From assembly GCA_010645155.1 (NCBI GenBank), contig CM021314.1, positions 7,394,484 through 7,458,483 on the forward strand: DNA of 64,000 nt, given 5' to 3'. Every line of letters begins with the position of its first letter. Position 1 is the first letter of the stretch. The position numbers and the translations under genes were made by a program. This document shows, piece after piece, positions 11,484 to 23,600 of this stretch. The stretch is from Tigriopus japonicus (taxonomy: Eukaryota > Arthropoda > Copepoda > Harpacticoida > Harpacticidae). The notes under the pieces are model-generated. The model did not search any database. It had not been told where the DNA came from and saw only the letters and a list, made by a program, of their open reading frames with translations.

Positions 11484-13044
11484 ATGAGCGTCAAAGTAGC
11501 AACACCTCTCAACAATGGACTTGGTTTCCCCACAAGCAAAACTCCAACTTTTATGAATGGAGATGCCCAAACTTTTGCGCCAACAAAGCCTTCAAACGCC
11601 ACCAACGGGTAAGTCCAAAAAATACGTTCCTCACTTGATTGAGCGAATCTAATATTCAACTTATATTTTAGGTCCGTCCCAAGAAAAATCTCAGAGTACA
11701 TAACTCTCCGTGATGGAACCCAAATGCCCCGAATTGGTCTTGGAACTTGGAAATCTTCTCCAGAAGACACCAAGGATGCCGTGAAGGTTGCCGTAAAAGC
11801 CGGTTATCGACTCATTGATTGTGCCAATGACTATAACAATGAACATGTGATTGGCAAGGCTTTGCAAGAACTGTTTGATGAAGGAGTGGTCAAACGAGAG
11901 GAACTGTTTATTCAGGTGAGATTCGACATCAGCGTTTAAAAGTGTATTTGAATTAGAGGAATCAAGTCTGATTCATTGCAGTGCAAACTGTGGAATTCCA
12001 ATCATCGTGCGGCTCATGTCAAACAAGATCTTATGGCATCTTTGGAGGACCTCAAATTGGATTACGTGGACTCATTTGTGATCCATTGGCCACAAGCTGT
12101 TCCCAGTCATGGAGAAAACGTTGCCGTGAGGAAAAATGGAACTTACATCGATCATTTCTCTAAAGGTTTGCTTTTTTTGGAGTTGAAAAACATGGTTTCT
12201 TCAGAGAAATGAATTGGTTCCACTTCTTTCTAGGAACTATGATGCCCATTCAAGATAATGGTTATTACAGTTGGGATAAAGAATGCCATTATATGGAGAC
12301 TTGGTATGCTATGGAGGATCTCGTAGATGAAGGCCTTTGCAAGACTATTGGTTTGTCAAACTTCAACTTGACTCAAGTCCGAGAAGTTCTGACCAAGGCC
12401 AAGAAATACCTGCCTTCTGTTCTCCAAAATGAGAGCCATCCTTATCTCCAAGAAAAAGACCTTCGAGATTTCTGTCGAATCCACAAGATCGCCTTTCAAG
12501 TAGGCAACGATTCTCATTTTCGTCGAAGCTTCAGTTTTCAAAAACACAGCTCTCATTTTATAGGCCTATAGTGCACTTGGATCATTTGATCGACCGTGGA
12601 AAAAGGCTGGAAGCATCACTTCTGGGGAACCAATTACTGGACATGAGCTGCTCGAGAATCCCATCATCAAGGGCATTGCTGATTCATTGGAAAAATCGCC
12701 CGCCCAAATTGTTCTGCGTTGGCATTTGGAAATGGGTGGAACAGCAGTTTCAAAATCAGTTCGAGCTCATCGCATCATTTCCAACTATGGGTAAGTCAAT
12801 TCCTAATCTCAATTGTTACAATATTCGATTTAACTTCTAAATCTTTTTCTTTAGGGTGTGGGACTTTGAGTTGAGCCCATCTGATATGAACAGGATTTCC
12901 GATCTGAACGTAGGATGGAGACATTTACTTTGGGCCGAAACTGCTCTTCACTTTGACTATCCCTTCAAAGATTTCCTTCCCTGGGATTACCAACCTGGCA
13001 AACCGGACTTGAAAGCTCTCAGTGTTGGTCCCAAGCCCACCTAA
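11484..13044 (+). CDS. Aldo-keto reductase
   Basis: Six exons (11484-11608, 11672-11915, 11982-12165, 12234-12499, 12564-12790, 12855-13044) give 411 residues in continuous phase. AKRs reduce aldehydes and ketones with NADPH in a TIM barrel. All four catalytic positions are visible: Asp in RLIDCANDY, Tyr in NDYNNE, Lys in IQCKLWNSNHR, and His in DSFVIHWP. The cofactor-loop run KTIGLSNFN and the C-terminal KSVRAHRIISNY are also present. The catalytic core begins near ITLRDGTQMPRIGLGTW, at about residue 50. The Thr/Asn/Pro-rich N-terminal extension is longer than in typical AKRs of about 320 residues and is mostly encoded by exon 1; it has no clear targeting features. The gene converges with the GMC gene at 13208-15085, with only 163 nt between stop codons. 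Subfamily and substrate are not assignable. Confidence 0.92.
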
Positions 13045-13207
13045 ACATCTCCAATCAATCAATTAATACCAAGTTCAATTTACGTACTGCGAACTTTTTT
13101 CTAAGAAAATAATTTAATCCAATATCATACATATCACAATGATCCAAGTGTGGAACACAAGTCTGTATCGGATTGCATGTCAGGTCTAACAAATATATGA
13201 TGTCATA

Positions 13208-15085
13208 TCACAATTCATCTTTAGCCTTTGAGGTGGGATCGTTTTGAGTTTGAGTCCCTTTCCATTGCTGGATGATCATATCTGCGCCTTTTTCTCCAAT
13301 CATAATGGAAGGAGCATTGGTGTTCCCACCCACCAATTTAGGCATGATTGAGGCATCAATCACTCTGAGATTAGACACGCCTTTCACTTTTAGCTCGTGA
13401 TTCACCACCGATTCCGGATCCGACTCAGGACCCATCTTGCAAGTTCCAGCTGGATGAAAGATCGTTGCCAAATTAGCACGGACAATACAACCGAAGAATG
13501 TATCAGAGAGGGGTTCGTGACCCTCACAAGGGAAACTTGATGGGTCCAAGTGCTTGAAACCGGCATCTGACATGGCTTTGGTTGAGATCAACGAGTAAGC
13601 CATCTTCACACCTTCAACCAAGGTCTGAACGTCTTTTGGATCGGCCAAATAGTTTGGAACGATCAAAGGCTGTTCTTCAACGAGGTGGCTTCTGAGTCGA
13701 ACAAGGCCGTGGCTCTTTGGTCTAAGCAGAGTAGGCACAATGAGGACCCCCTCAGCCTTGCTCTGATCTACCTTACTATGCATACGATTGTGTTCCTCCT
13801 CCTTGAAGTTTAAGAATTCGTAAATGGTTCCACCATAATCGACGTTGGACCCAAGGCCCAAGATATGAACTTGAAGATCCGGCCTAGAGAAATCGGAATT
13901 GGCGGGTGTATGGATAAATCCGTGATTATTCAATCCATTGGTAGATAAGGGACCAGTTCCGTTCAAAAAGAACTCGAGATAATTGAGTGGATTGACCGTC
14001 GAGAATGGGTTGAATGTGATCCCACTCTGAGTTTCCGTATAAAATGGAAGGACCACACCCGCGTGATCTTGTAAGTTTCGACCAACCCCGATAAAATTCC
14101 TTTTCACTGGAATTTTCAAATCCACCAACTCTTGTCTGGGTCCAAATCCAGAGAGCAATAGAATTTGAGGTGATCCCACGGCTCCCGCACTCAAAATAAC
14201 TTCCTTCTTGGCATAGTAATTGAAGGTTTTATCGAATCGTTGCACCCTGACTCCTGCAGCCTCCTTGTTAAATTCCTTGAATATAACTTTGTTTACTTGT
14301 GCGTAGGTGAGTACATCGATTTTGGCCCGACCAAGAAGCGGTTCCACAAAAGTACGATAGGTTCCAAGTCTCCATCCGTCCTTCACCGTTAAATGAGAAC
14401 GGTCAAAGAAGCCTTCACCTGCATCCGCACCATTGGGATCGCCAAATTCGTAGCCCATTTCTTTTAATCCATCTTGTATGAAGTCATCCACCTTATACGT
14501 GTAAGGGGTTCTCATCACGGACAAAGGGCCCTTTATCCCATGATGGGCCTCTTTGTCAGCCACTTCCCCATAGAAGCGTTCAGATTTCTTAAAGTAAGGC
14601 AACACATCCTTGTAACCCCAACCTTGATTTCCCATGGCTTCCCATTCATCGTAGTCCTTGGCATGACCTCTGGAATACAACATCCAGTTCAGCATAGATG
14701 TTCCACCCAGATTCTTGCCGCGAGGCCACTTGATGCTTCCATTTCTCGTACTTCGACCAGCATTCGGATTAGGTAGAGTGTCAAAGTCCCAATTGTACCA
14801 AGTCTGGGTAAAAAAGCTCGCAAAAACGGGAATGCCTTGCATCCAATGGGATGGACCACCAGCCTCCAATAAGAGGACATGATGACCAGCCTCGGCTAAT
14901 CGACCAGCCACCACAGATCCTGCGGATCCTGAACCCACCACGATAAAGTCATATTCGGCATTGTCGGGAGGAGCCGCTACCATGAGCTTGTTGATGTAGT
15001 AATGGAAAAGCCATGTGCTTTGAACGTAAAAAAGCACAATCAAGCTGAGCGTGGAACACAAGATGAACCCTAATGTTGGGTTCAT
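13208..15085 (-). CDS. GMC-family FAD oxidoreductase with C-terminal KDEL (paralogue)
   Basis: Single-exon gene of 625 residues starting at a true ATG. It is clearly paralogous to the gene at 6187-8067, with the same architecture. A hydrophobic N-terminal segment (about residues 5-24) is followed by KLMVAAPPDNAEYDF, nearly the same junction as in the other copy. The FAD motif GSGSAG is at about 51-56. Signature 1 is GKNLGGTSMLNWMLYSRGH and signature 2 is GAVGSPQILLLSGFG. The catalytic His is in HPAGTCKMG (about 544), and the second active-site position is Asn in GNTNAP. It also ends KDEL, so ER retention is shared by both copies. Both are intronless while neighbouring genes are intron-rich, which suggests an intronless ancestor or retroposition followed by duplication. 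The substrate is unknown. Confidence 0.92.
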   Translation of the reverse strand: MNPTLGFILCSTLSLIVLFYVQSTWLFHYYINKLMVAAPPDNAEYDFIVVGSGSAGSVVAGRLAEAGHHVLLLEAGGPSHWMQGIPVFASFFTQTWYNWDFDTLPNPNAGRSTRNGSIKWPRGKNLGGTSMLNWMLYSRGHAKDYDEWEAMGNQGWGYKDVLPYFKKSERFYGEVADKEAHHGIKGPLSVMRTPYTYKVDDFIQDGLKEMGYEFGDPNGADAGEGFFDRSHLTVKDGWRLGTYRTFVEPLLGRAKIDVLTYAQVNKVIFKEFNKEAAGVRVQRFDKTFNYYAKKEVILSAGAVGSPQILLLSGFGPRQELVDLKIPVKRNFIGVGRNLQDHAGVVLPFYTETQSGITFNPFSTVNPLNYLEFFLNGTGPLSTNGLNNHGFIHTPANSDFSRPDLQVHILGLGSNVDYGGTIYEFLNFKEEEHNRMHSKVDQSKAEGVLIVPTLLRPKSHGLVRLRSHLVEEQPLIVPNYLADPKDVQTLVEGVKMAYSLISTKAMSDAGFKHLDPSSFPCEGHEPLSDTFFGCIVRANLATIFHPAGTCKMGPESDPESVVNHELKVKGVSNLRVIDASIMPKLVGGNTNAPSIMIGEKGADMIIQQWKGTQTQNDPTSKAKDEL

Positions 15086-17625
15086 TTTCGATTCGAGGGA
15101 AAGTCGACACCGCTCGGATCACAACCAGATGAGAAAACTACACTGAAGCACAAGCCTCTTTGAAATTCACCTGAAGAAAACTATGGCAAAACCTGCTTTA
15201 CCTGGGTTCTGCGTGCTCTTAACTCGAGATTTGTGGCAGAGCAGTTGAGAGCCGGGATGACACTACGTACATATAACTTGAAACAGGTCAATTTTGTGTG
15301 ATTCTGGGAAACCTCGTATTCTATAGAGATGGTGTAGCTGGTGTTTTGAAACTTGTTTTGACGTTATTAGGTGAGTTGTTGAGAGCACCATGAAATATAG
15401 GTTTACATCCAATGCAAGTTATGATGCTGAAAGAAAATCTCAGAATATACTGTAAGTTGCGTTTATTGGACCAAGAAACGCAGCATTGCTTTTGAGGCAA
15501 TGCTCGAGCTTGACTTTTCGTACTTTGTCTTATTATTGACCCAAAATGCCTCCAAATGTCATTAACAAGCCACGTCTTGACACAACAGCTGGAAATCATC
15601 CTTAACTTACAGTGAGTCGCATTTAGCATCCGAGTTGTTTCTTCAAGAGCCATTTGACCCTTTATTCCCGCATGAATTGCACTTGACATCTGTTTATTCT
15701 CTGCAAAGAGTCCAAATTCGAATTTTTTTTTTTGTATTTTGAATGATACAATATTAATTTTACGAGATCCCTCTCACGTCCAAAGTGGATCTTCAACAAA
15801 ATAAATTCCCAAGAAGGAGATTTTGGTCGTATCCACTTTTCGTCTCAATTTTTTTGAGGACCAACCCAATCACTTCACTTCAAGATGAATTTTAATCCTA
15901 TTTTTTTCAACATCTTAAGTTTAATTTACTCCAAAGCTATTCTTTTGAATTGCAATTCCAAATCAATCATTCTTTCCGCCGTTGAAGAATTATTGCCTCG
16001 TCAATGATGGTTCATGTTCTTAGTTTATTCAATCACCCTCAAAAGTATTCCCTCTAATTCTCAAAGGTCTAAGGTCCTCATTTGTTGGTAGATACTTTTC
16101 TTTGAATTGTGGTCCTTGATTTGTGCTACCCATTCACCCGAAATGCACTTATGTGACAAGACGTTTCAGATAACGAGAGGATTATTTTATTCGCTGCTTG
16201 CCGATATCTATTGTTGGCAGGCATTAATCAAGATCTCATTTCCACTTAATTCGAGCCTCTTAAGCCGAAAATACTTATCCAAAGGAATAAAAAGACATTT
16301 GACATTTAAATGTTTTGGAACATATCTCAATAAATGCCTTGGATGGAAAGGTTTGTTACAATCAATTTTCAACTCAAACAAGATAATCTTGATTTTCTGT
16401 CAACAAAAGTACCCACACTTTCTCAAGCCAGTACAAATAACAAGTTATTAGGAGAGCAAAATTATTGACAGGGATGGATAGAGGAGACATCGAGTAATCA
16501 TCTAGTTTTGACTTTTTTAGTGGTAGATTAGCAACCTAAATTATGTTTCTCATGAGTTTTCTCATGATCAATGAACCCTTAGGTTAAGACGCGTAAAACC
16601 AAAGCCCAAATCAATGTTCCAGTGAAAGCGGTTTCAATTTATGATAAAAAGACATAATAAAGGTGAGCAATAATGGGTGACTATTATGCAACGAGACTTA
16701 CGAACATCTTAGTGGTTTGCACTCGCAATTAAAACTGCAGCGTTCCGGTGAGAGACGCCTTCTGTCCATATAAATCTGTCGCACTTGCCATAATACACAA
16801 TCCAGTCTACCACTAGACTCTGGTCTTATCATTACTTAGTGTGGGATCATACACTTCCTACAAAACTAACCAAGGATCACTGAAGACCTGAGTGCCTCGG
16901 CGATTGGCAAAAGCCGTTTTTCGAATTTTGGGCTAGCCAAAGAAAAATCTAGTTAAACCAGTTGTCCGGTTGGTACCAAAAAACCAGAAAATAATCAAGC
17001 AATGTCCTAACCGACTTAAAATACCTTTGAAGTTAATCAAGGAAGAATGCTTGTAACTCGTACCTTGACGCAGACAAAACCCACGAGCTAAGTACTAGTT
17101 TGTTTCACTTTGTTCCATTTTACTCGCTAGTTCCTTCAACAGCTCACCTAAATGGTGAGCTGATGAAGGCACTAATACCATGTGTAGCACGTTAGTGGTA
17201 TCAATTGCTATTTTTATTTAAGTAGTTAATAACCCTTACAGAGTCATTTACCACTCATTTTAAAATTGCATCCCTTACCCTTTATATGTTTTACATGTCT
17301 CAATTGGATCGCTACCGTAAAATATGAATAACCATGCAGAGTAGTGTTGTTTTTTAAGTTGCGATTTCTGCATTGAATAAATCTCTTATATTAATGAAAT
17401 TTTCACTCACACAATACTTCTTGGTGCCTCCAACAACTCACATATTGGGAACTCCTCTATGTTATGAAGAGGTGCGCAATTTTCCTCATATTTAGTATAA
17501 ATGTATTTGTTTGAAAAGACTGTTGCAAAACTCTTTGCGGTTACGTGATGTTTCAAGCTCAAAGTTTCTTTAAAATGCGTCTCAATGGAAGAGCACAAAA
17601 AACTTCCATTAAAATAAGTTTTTTT
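15086..17625. other. Intergenic region, no gene recognised
   Basis: Sequence between the 5' end of the second GMC gene and the 3' end of the CLCA gene. Short open frames near 15321-15689 and 16107-16451 show no recognisable domain or exon structure. The only clear structure is the inverted repeat at 17128-17174. Confidence 0.6.
17128..17174. repeat. Hairpin-forming inverted repeat
   Basis: Two arms of about 21-22 nt surround a 5-nt loop (TAAAT, 17149-17153). The inner nine pairs (CAGCTCACC with GGTGAGCTG) are perfect, and only two mismatches occur across the arms. It lies in intergenic DNA about 450 nt beyond the CLCA poly(A) signal. It is short for a pre-miRNA, so a small foldback or a transcript hairpin are alternatives. 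Confidence 0.6.
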
Positions 17626-17631
17626 TTTATT
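17626..17631 (-). terminator. Poly(A) signal of the CLCA gene
   Basis: AATAAA on the minus strand, 56 nt past the CLCA stop codon at 17687. Confidence 0.6.
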
Positions 17632-17686
17632 TTTTCTTAAACAACATTACAAAAGGTAAAAAAATGGCTTTTTGTGTTTCACGATT

Positions 17687-20600
17687 TCACCACATGAGCA
17701 TATCTTCATTCTGAAAAGAGAAACAGGGGTTTAGCGAAAAACTTTTCAAATGAGAATCATCTCATTTATGTCATACCAGCTTGTTGGATCGTGTTGGAGC
17801 TCTGGGAGGCTTTATTGGCAAAGCCGGTTGTCGTGGGGTGTCGTAAATGCCAATATCATCTGAAACAAGTTTGTTGACATAAGGCTCATTTCGTTGCATT
17901 TAAACGTGAAAGGCAGACTATTTTTACTTCCATCTTGTTGACAGTTGGGGAGCATAGAAGTAAAGGCTCTTTTCAACGAGAACAAGAAAATCGATTTAAT
18001 AGTCGTTTCAAAGTTGATAGTTGATAATTTGAGAATATTCTTGATTATCCGTTGATTGAACTAGAGACATTTGAATTAGTGCAGTTAACATGCGAACTAA
18101 TGTCGTAATCGTCCAGAAATGGAAAGATGCCTCGCCTTACAAATGTAGTTGTTGCCTTTATTTACCTTGATCACGTTTGTCCAATCCTGGACTTTTATTT
18201 GGTGTCTGATAATTTGAGTTGGTGAATGAAACAGCTTGTCGGTCCAACCTCTGAATTTCCACTGTCGTTTCATCTTCATTTGCCATTGCCATTTGAATGG
18301 AACTGTGTTTGCTATCATCAGCATTATTTGGACGTTGTCTGTTGTTCAATGTCGGAAGAGACTCATCGGCAAAATCGGATGGTGCTTTCAGAGTTGACAT
18401 TGGAGTGCTTTGCTGAGAAAATGGGAGCCTAAATAGATAATGGTTTTGAGCTGCGTTTTTAGCTTAGATTCTAAGAATCAAACTCAAGGATTAGTGTTAA
18501 GGGTATCAATACCTTATTGTGGCTTTTGAACTGAAGAAAGATTTCTTCTTCTCTTCATTTGAGTCTGATTTCTGTTGAAACGTATTGACCATTTCCCGCA
18601 CGTGACCCTTCCCGCGAGTAACTTTCGGGGTAATTTCCACAACTGACGTGTGACTTCTGCGCACTTTTCCTGAAGTCGTTTCCATAGAGTCTTGTTTGCT
18701 TGAATTGTTATTGTTAGAGACAGTTTTAAATGGGTCGTATGTCCTGTTGATGAGTGAAAGAGACATATAAACCACTTCATAGCTTTTATCATGTCATGTG
18801 ATAATAGTGAAACTAACCGAAAAGATTTATTTATCGCGGCTTGCCGTGGAAAAGGCGACGAGTAACTGTCCTGTTCGTTTGTTTTAATTAGTTGATTGGC
18901 TCTGGCCTTCACTCGGCTGGAATAATTGAAAAAAAGTAACACATTTTCAAACATAACCTTTTGTCTTTGTCAGTTCAATTTAAATGTTGATGTTGTTGGA
19001 AAATTGTCTCGCTTTTATTTCCCCTGGAGATTTTGGTCACCCTGAATTTAGGAAGGTAAAAACTTGAAAAATTCAAAAACTTACTTGATAGCTGGTTCAA
19101 TGGAAGAATCTTGGTGCAATCCGAGGGATGTTTTGCTTCGCTTTAGTGACAATGGTTCAATGCTGGTTGAATAGTTCTCATACATGGGTTTAAATTCCAA
19201 AGATCCCGTGAAAGCCGTGCCTCCTGATGAGGATTGTGAGGTTCTCGAGGTCATGGAAGAATCGTCGGTTAGAGTCGTTTGCCTCGATAAGAAATTGGGC
19301 TCATTGGTGCCCACATCACTCTCGCCACTAGAAGACCTGTTGTCTTTCCTCAGAATAGATTTGGGTTGAGAAGAATCTTCTAAGCTTGGATACATGGAAA
19401 CGGCGTTATTGAAACACAAATCGCCTTTGGCAACGCTTCTAGAGGGATAAAATCGTCGGTTATAGTTTTTTTGAGCCTGTGTTGTTTCTTAAAAATTTCA
19501 TACCGTTGAAGGCTATCAAACCAAACGTGGGAACGAATCATATTTGGGTAAGCTTGCTTAAGTTTCTCATTGGTTGTCCATGGATCAGTTGGAGTAGAGA
19601 TGTCAACTGAGCCGGATTTGTTTGGGTCGATTCCACCAAATTGGATTCTTCTCGAAACCATCCGTCGTCGGATGATCATTACGGTGGCGACCATCATCAT
19701 AATCACCAAAACCGAGCACAAGACCCCCGTTACGGTGTATATTTTCAATTTATCCTCGGCGGAGTAAGGTTCTAAAGCAACAATGAATGGTTAAATGTGT
19801 GGATATTTTCAAAAAATCTTGAACACTTTACCTGTCTCTTCAAGTGGCTTTGTGGAAGGGGCGTTTACATTGGAGAAGTTTTTCCGGCGAACCAATACGC
19901 TTTGACTTCCTGTATTTAAAGAAGTTGCCACATCAAAATCCTGCTCTTGAGGAATCAGATTAGAGCTTTCATCATCGGAACGATCAAAGAAATCATTTTG
20001 AGGTCTTTTGTACTGTAAATTGCCTCGATGACTTGCGACGGACGAATCTCGATTGAGCCACGATCTCGGAGTGGACATTTGTCTTATTCTTTGTGACGTC
20101 TCGCGGCTCAAGAATTGATCAAAATGATTGGCACCATCATATTTTTCGCGATTTCCCAGATGTTGACGATTTGGCTTCCCATGGACTTGAATCCTACGTT
20201 TAAGCGACTCTATATCAGCTTGATCACGCCCCAAGTTTCGTGGACGTGTGTTCGAAAACGGCCTTTGATTTGCATAAGAAGGAGGACCTTCATCCAAGAA
20301 CTTGAGTCTTGGTCTCTTGGTAGATGTGGTTGTAACCTTCATTTGAGTGTAGAGCACCATTGGAGAGAACGTAGCTATGGGAGAGGTTTCTGAAATCTGG
20401 TAAATTGGATAGCTTGGTTCAGAGGTGACGTGAACCATGGGAGAGAGAATCTGATTGTTAGGTGGAGCAGGAACCATTACATCCGAATGTACCGCTGGTT
20501 CTTCAAAAGGCTGGGAGGTTGTTTTGGGTCTCATTGACGGAATAAAAGGAGTAGTAATGGTAGTAGTAATGGAAGTAGTAGCTGATGTTGTTGTTGTGGT

Positions 20601-23600
20601 CGTTGTCGTCGTCCTTGTTGTTGTGGTTGTGGTCGTTGTCGTTGTGGTTGTCGTCGTAGTTGTAGTAGTGGTCGTTGTTGTTGTGGTTGTGGTTGTTGTT
20701 GTAGTAGTTGTTGTGGTTGTAGTAGTTGTGGTAGTGGTTGGAGCCTCGTAAACGAATACCGAAGCTATGTTTGAAGGAATTCCTCGATTTCCATCCTAAC
20801 CGCAATTATTTTTTGTGATGATAGTATTTTGCATTTTGCTCTCCGATCAAAAGATTTTTACCTGATCAATGCCAACAATAAAGTAGTAGAACATTTCATT
20901 TGGCCAAGGAACTTCAATTGAACACGATTGCTTCTTGCCATATTTCAAAGGAAGTGGAATTTCTTGCGCCGGGACCTCGATTCCGTCTCGAAATTCTAAT
21001 TTTCTATTATTCCCTTGGATGAATCTCCCAGTGTAGCCTCTAATTTCGTATTTCATGGCTGAAAATTAGCAAACCGCAAGTCGTTAACGCAAACCGTACA
21101 AATTTGAAAAAGAAGAAGTGCATCATCACCTCGTCCAATATTGTAATTATCCCCTGGTGCACTCCACTCTAAATGAGCAATTTTTGTCTCGGAATCGATT
21201 CTGGAGATCAACCTAAAATCTAGGATCCTTGAAGGAGCTAGTAGGTCCACTGAGTTTGGCACCCCTTGATTGACAAAGAAACCGGGCCCGACTCCATGCC
21301 GAACAAAGTTGTTGCAAGGCAATGTTCCGTTAAATTTTAAGGCTTGGCCGCAACAACCTTCTATGATAAAAAAAGGGATATTGACGCTTTTAAGAAACTT
21401 TAATGGAATGCACGTGATTGACTAAAAGGGCTTTCATATGTGGAAGCCACCTGAAATAGTGTCATTTTTTGATTAAATAATAGTTCGCTTCTTTTTGGTT
21501 TCAATCCCAAATCTCAATACCAATGTCGGTTGTGTTTCAAAAAAGTTAATTTCCAGAGACCATCATCGAAGAGGTTCTTTTTTTAAATAACTTTTCCACA
21601 TACTCTAGGCAAATTTAGTTTTGGCGTTGACATCTCTTTTAATATTGGATAAATGTGGCCATCGTGTTTCAAAATAAGTGAACTTACCTGAAGATGATTC
21701 TCCATACTGCGAGACAACTGGAATTTTCGCTTCTCCTCCATGGATGGCAGTGACTTCTATTCCGTAATATCCGTTTGAGGTGGCGAATTGAGACAAGTAT
21801 CCGGAATAAATTCCGTCCCCTTGGGTCAGATCAGGTTCCCCGAAGCCATCATCCGTCAATTCCAATCTTAATACAGTAGAATCAGGCCTGAAAGTTCATT
21901 TGTTGATGGATTATCTATTTTTGTTTACGTATGTTTTTTACTGTAGTTTTTTACTTCAAAGTTTTGCACCACTTGAAATGAATCGGCCAACAAAGTGTGC
22001 GTAAATCTTATAAACGTAGCTTCAATCGAGTGCCAAGATAGGAACAGGAAGAACTTTTCCATAATTGGGAACCGCAGGACCGTTTGTTGATAGATTCATA
22101 TGTCCATTTTCGCGTGTTTCTCTTGCAAAAACTACTACGTGAGTACACCTACATAATAGTATGCACAACACAAAGAGATCTTTGTATTGTACGAGCAACT
22201 GTCATATGCTTTAATTTTCAAGCATTGACACATTTTACACAAATAACTATCATTATTTATTTATTTCGGTTATAAACAATATTATCCTTCAGGGTCACTC
22301 TTATTTTTTTTTATCAAGAACCCATATAAGTACATAGGTTTGAAAGAGGTAAGAGCTATTTTTGCATTTTGCACTTCATTTCTTCCTTTCTTTACAAAGG
22401 AATTTGATATTCCATGCCATTTTTTTGGACAATTTTCTTTTTCCCGTTTTTTGATGGAGGTGATTCTAAGTAGGCAAGCGACACTCCCAACGTGGTTTGA
22501 TGGATGAAAAGACGAATTCATCACCATCTACACTCGTCCCGTCTCTCCAAGATAAATCATTATATGGGAATTTGGTGGGAAAATTCGATTGAAACGCGAG
22601 ATGGGAAAACGTACGGTAAAGAATCATCTTAGCACTCTTTCTTCTTTCCGGTATTGTCATCATCGTCACTCATATTAACCCAATTCTGGCTTTTGTATCA
22701 CTTCAATGCACAACTTCAAAACAATGATGATCTTACTTGTAAACGGTAGCAAACACTTTGGCATCCATAACTGGCAACATTCCACTTTGTAGTTTGGCGT
22801 AGATTTTCAAGGACTCGCTTTTCACCTCATTGATCTGATGAGAATTGGTGAAAGACTCCAAACTAATGGCTCTGTAAATAGGAATTTGCAAGTAAAATTG
22901 ATCGTGTTAATGAGAACATGTTGGCAAAACCTACGTTTCCTGATTGCCGACGGAAGTAACATCCACTAAAATTGCGGAATCATTCGATTTTTTGCTGAAT
23001 ACTCGAATCTTGTAAGACCAAACTCCGGAATCAGACAATCCTGGTAGTTTGAACTCGACCATACTGAGAATATAGAGCAATTTATGGGTTTCAATATTTC
23101 ACAAGAATGGAAAGTCATCTGTTAGTTATTACTTGCTCGTGTAGGTTGGAAAGATCTCTTTCTTTCCCAAAGGATCCTTGATTTCGAAGTACTCGACTCG
23201 ATTCTCATCGTCAATGGTCAAAGTGATGATGGTTTGATCCCGAATATCCGGCGAAACCACAAAGGAGCCACTAATATCGCGAGTTCGGTGTTCCTTAAAA
23301 ACACGTTAAAACGGAAATTAAAATGTTGAAATGACTTGGGAATGAACGTTGAAGTGCTAATTGAGTTTTATTATGCTTACGGCGTGATAAGTCATTTGAT
23401 ACGGCTTGGCTTCCACTTGAGTGAGAATGTCCAAATAGATCTTAAAAAAGACACTCATGGTGAGAATGGAACTCTTTTCCTCGACCACCGAGTAAAACTT
23501 CCCAAATTTGGACAGGGTCATCAATTCACGAAACGATGAGGAAGGGTAATTGATCACAAAAATTTGAGTGGATCGATTCAGAAATTCATCCATTAGTTCT

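Noticed and set aside
15321..15689. Minus-strand frame considered as a transposase fragment
   Set aside because: No catalytic motif or terminal repeats; the similarity was only impressionistic.
20455..20751. Plus-strand frame encoding a long poly-valine protein
   Set aside because: It is the antisense of the in-frame poly-threonine exon of the CLCA gene, which joins in phase to conserved exons on both sides.
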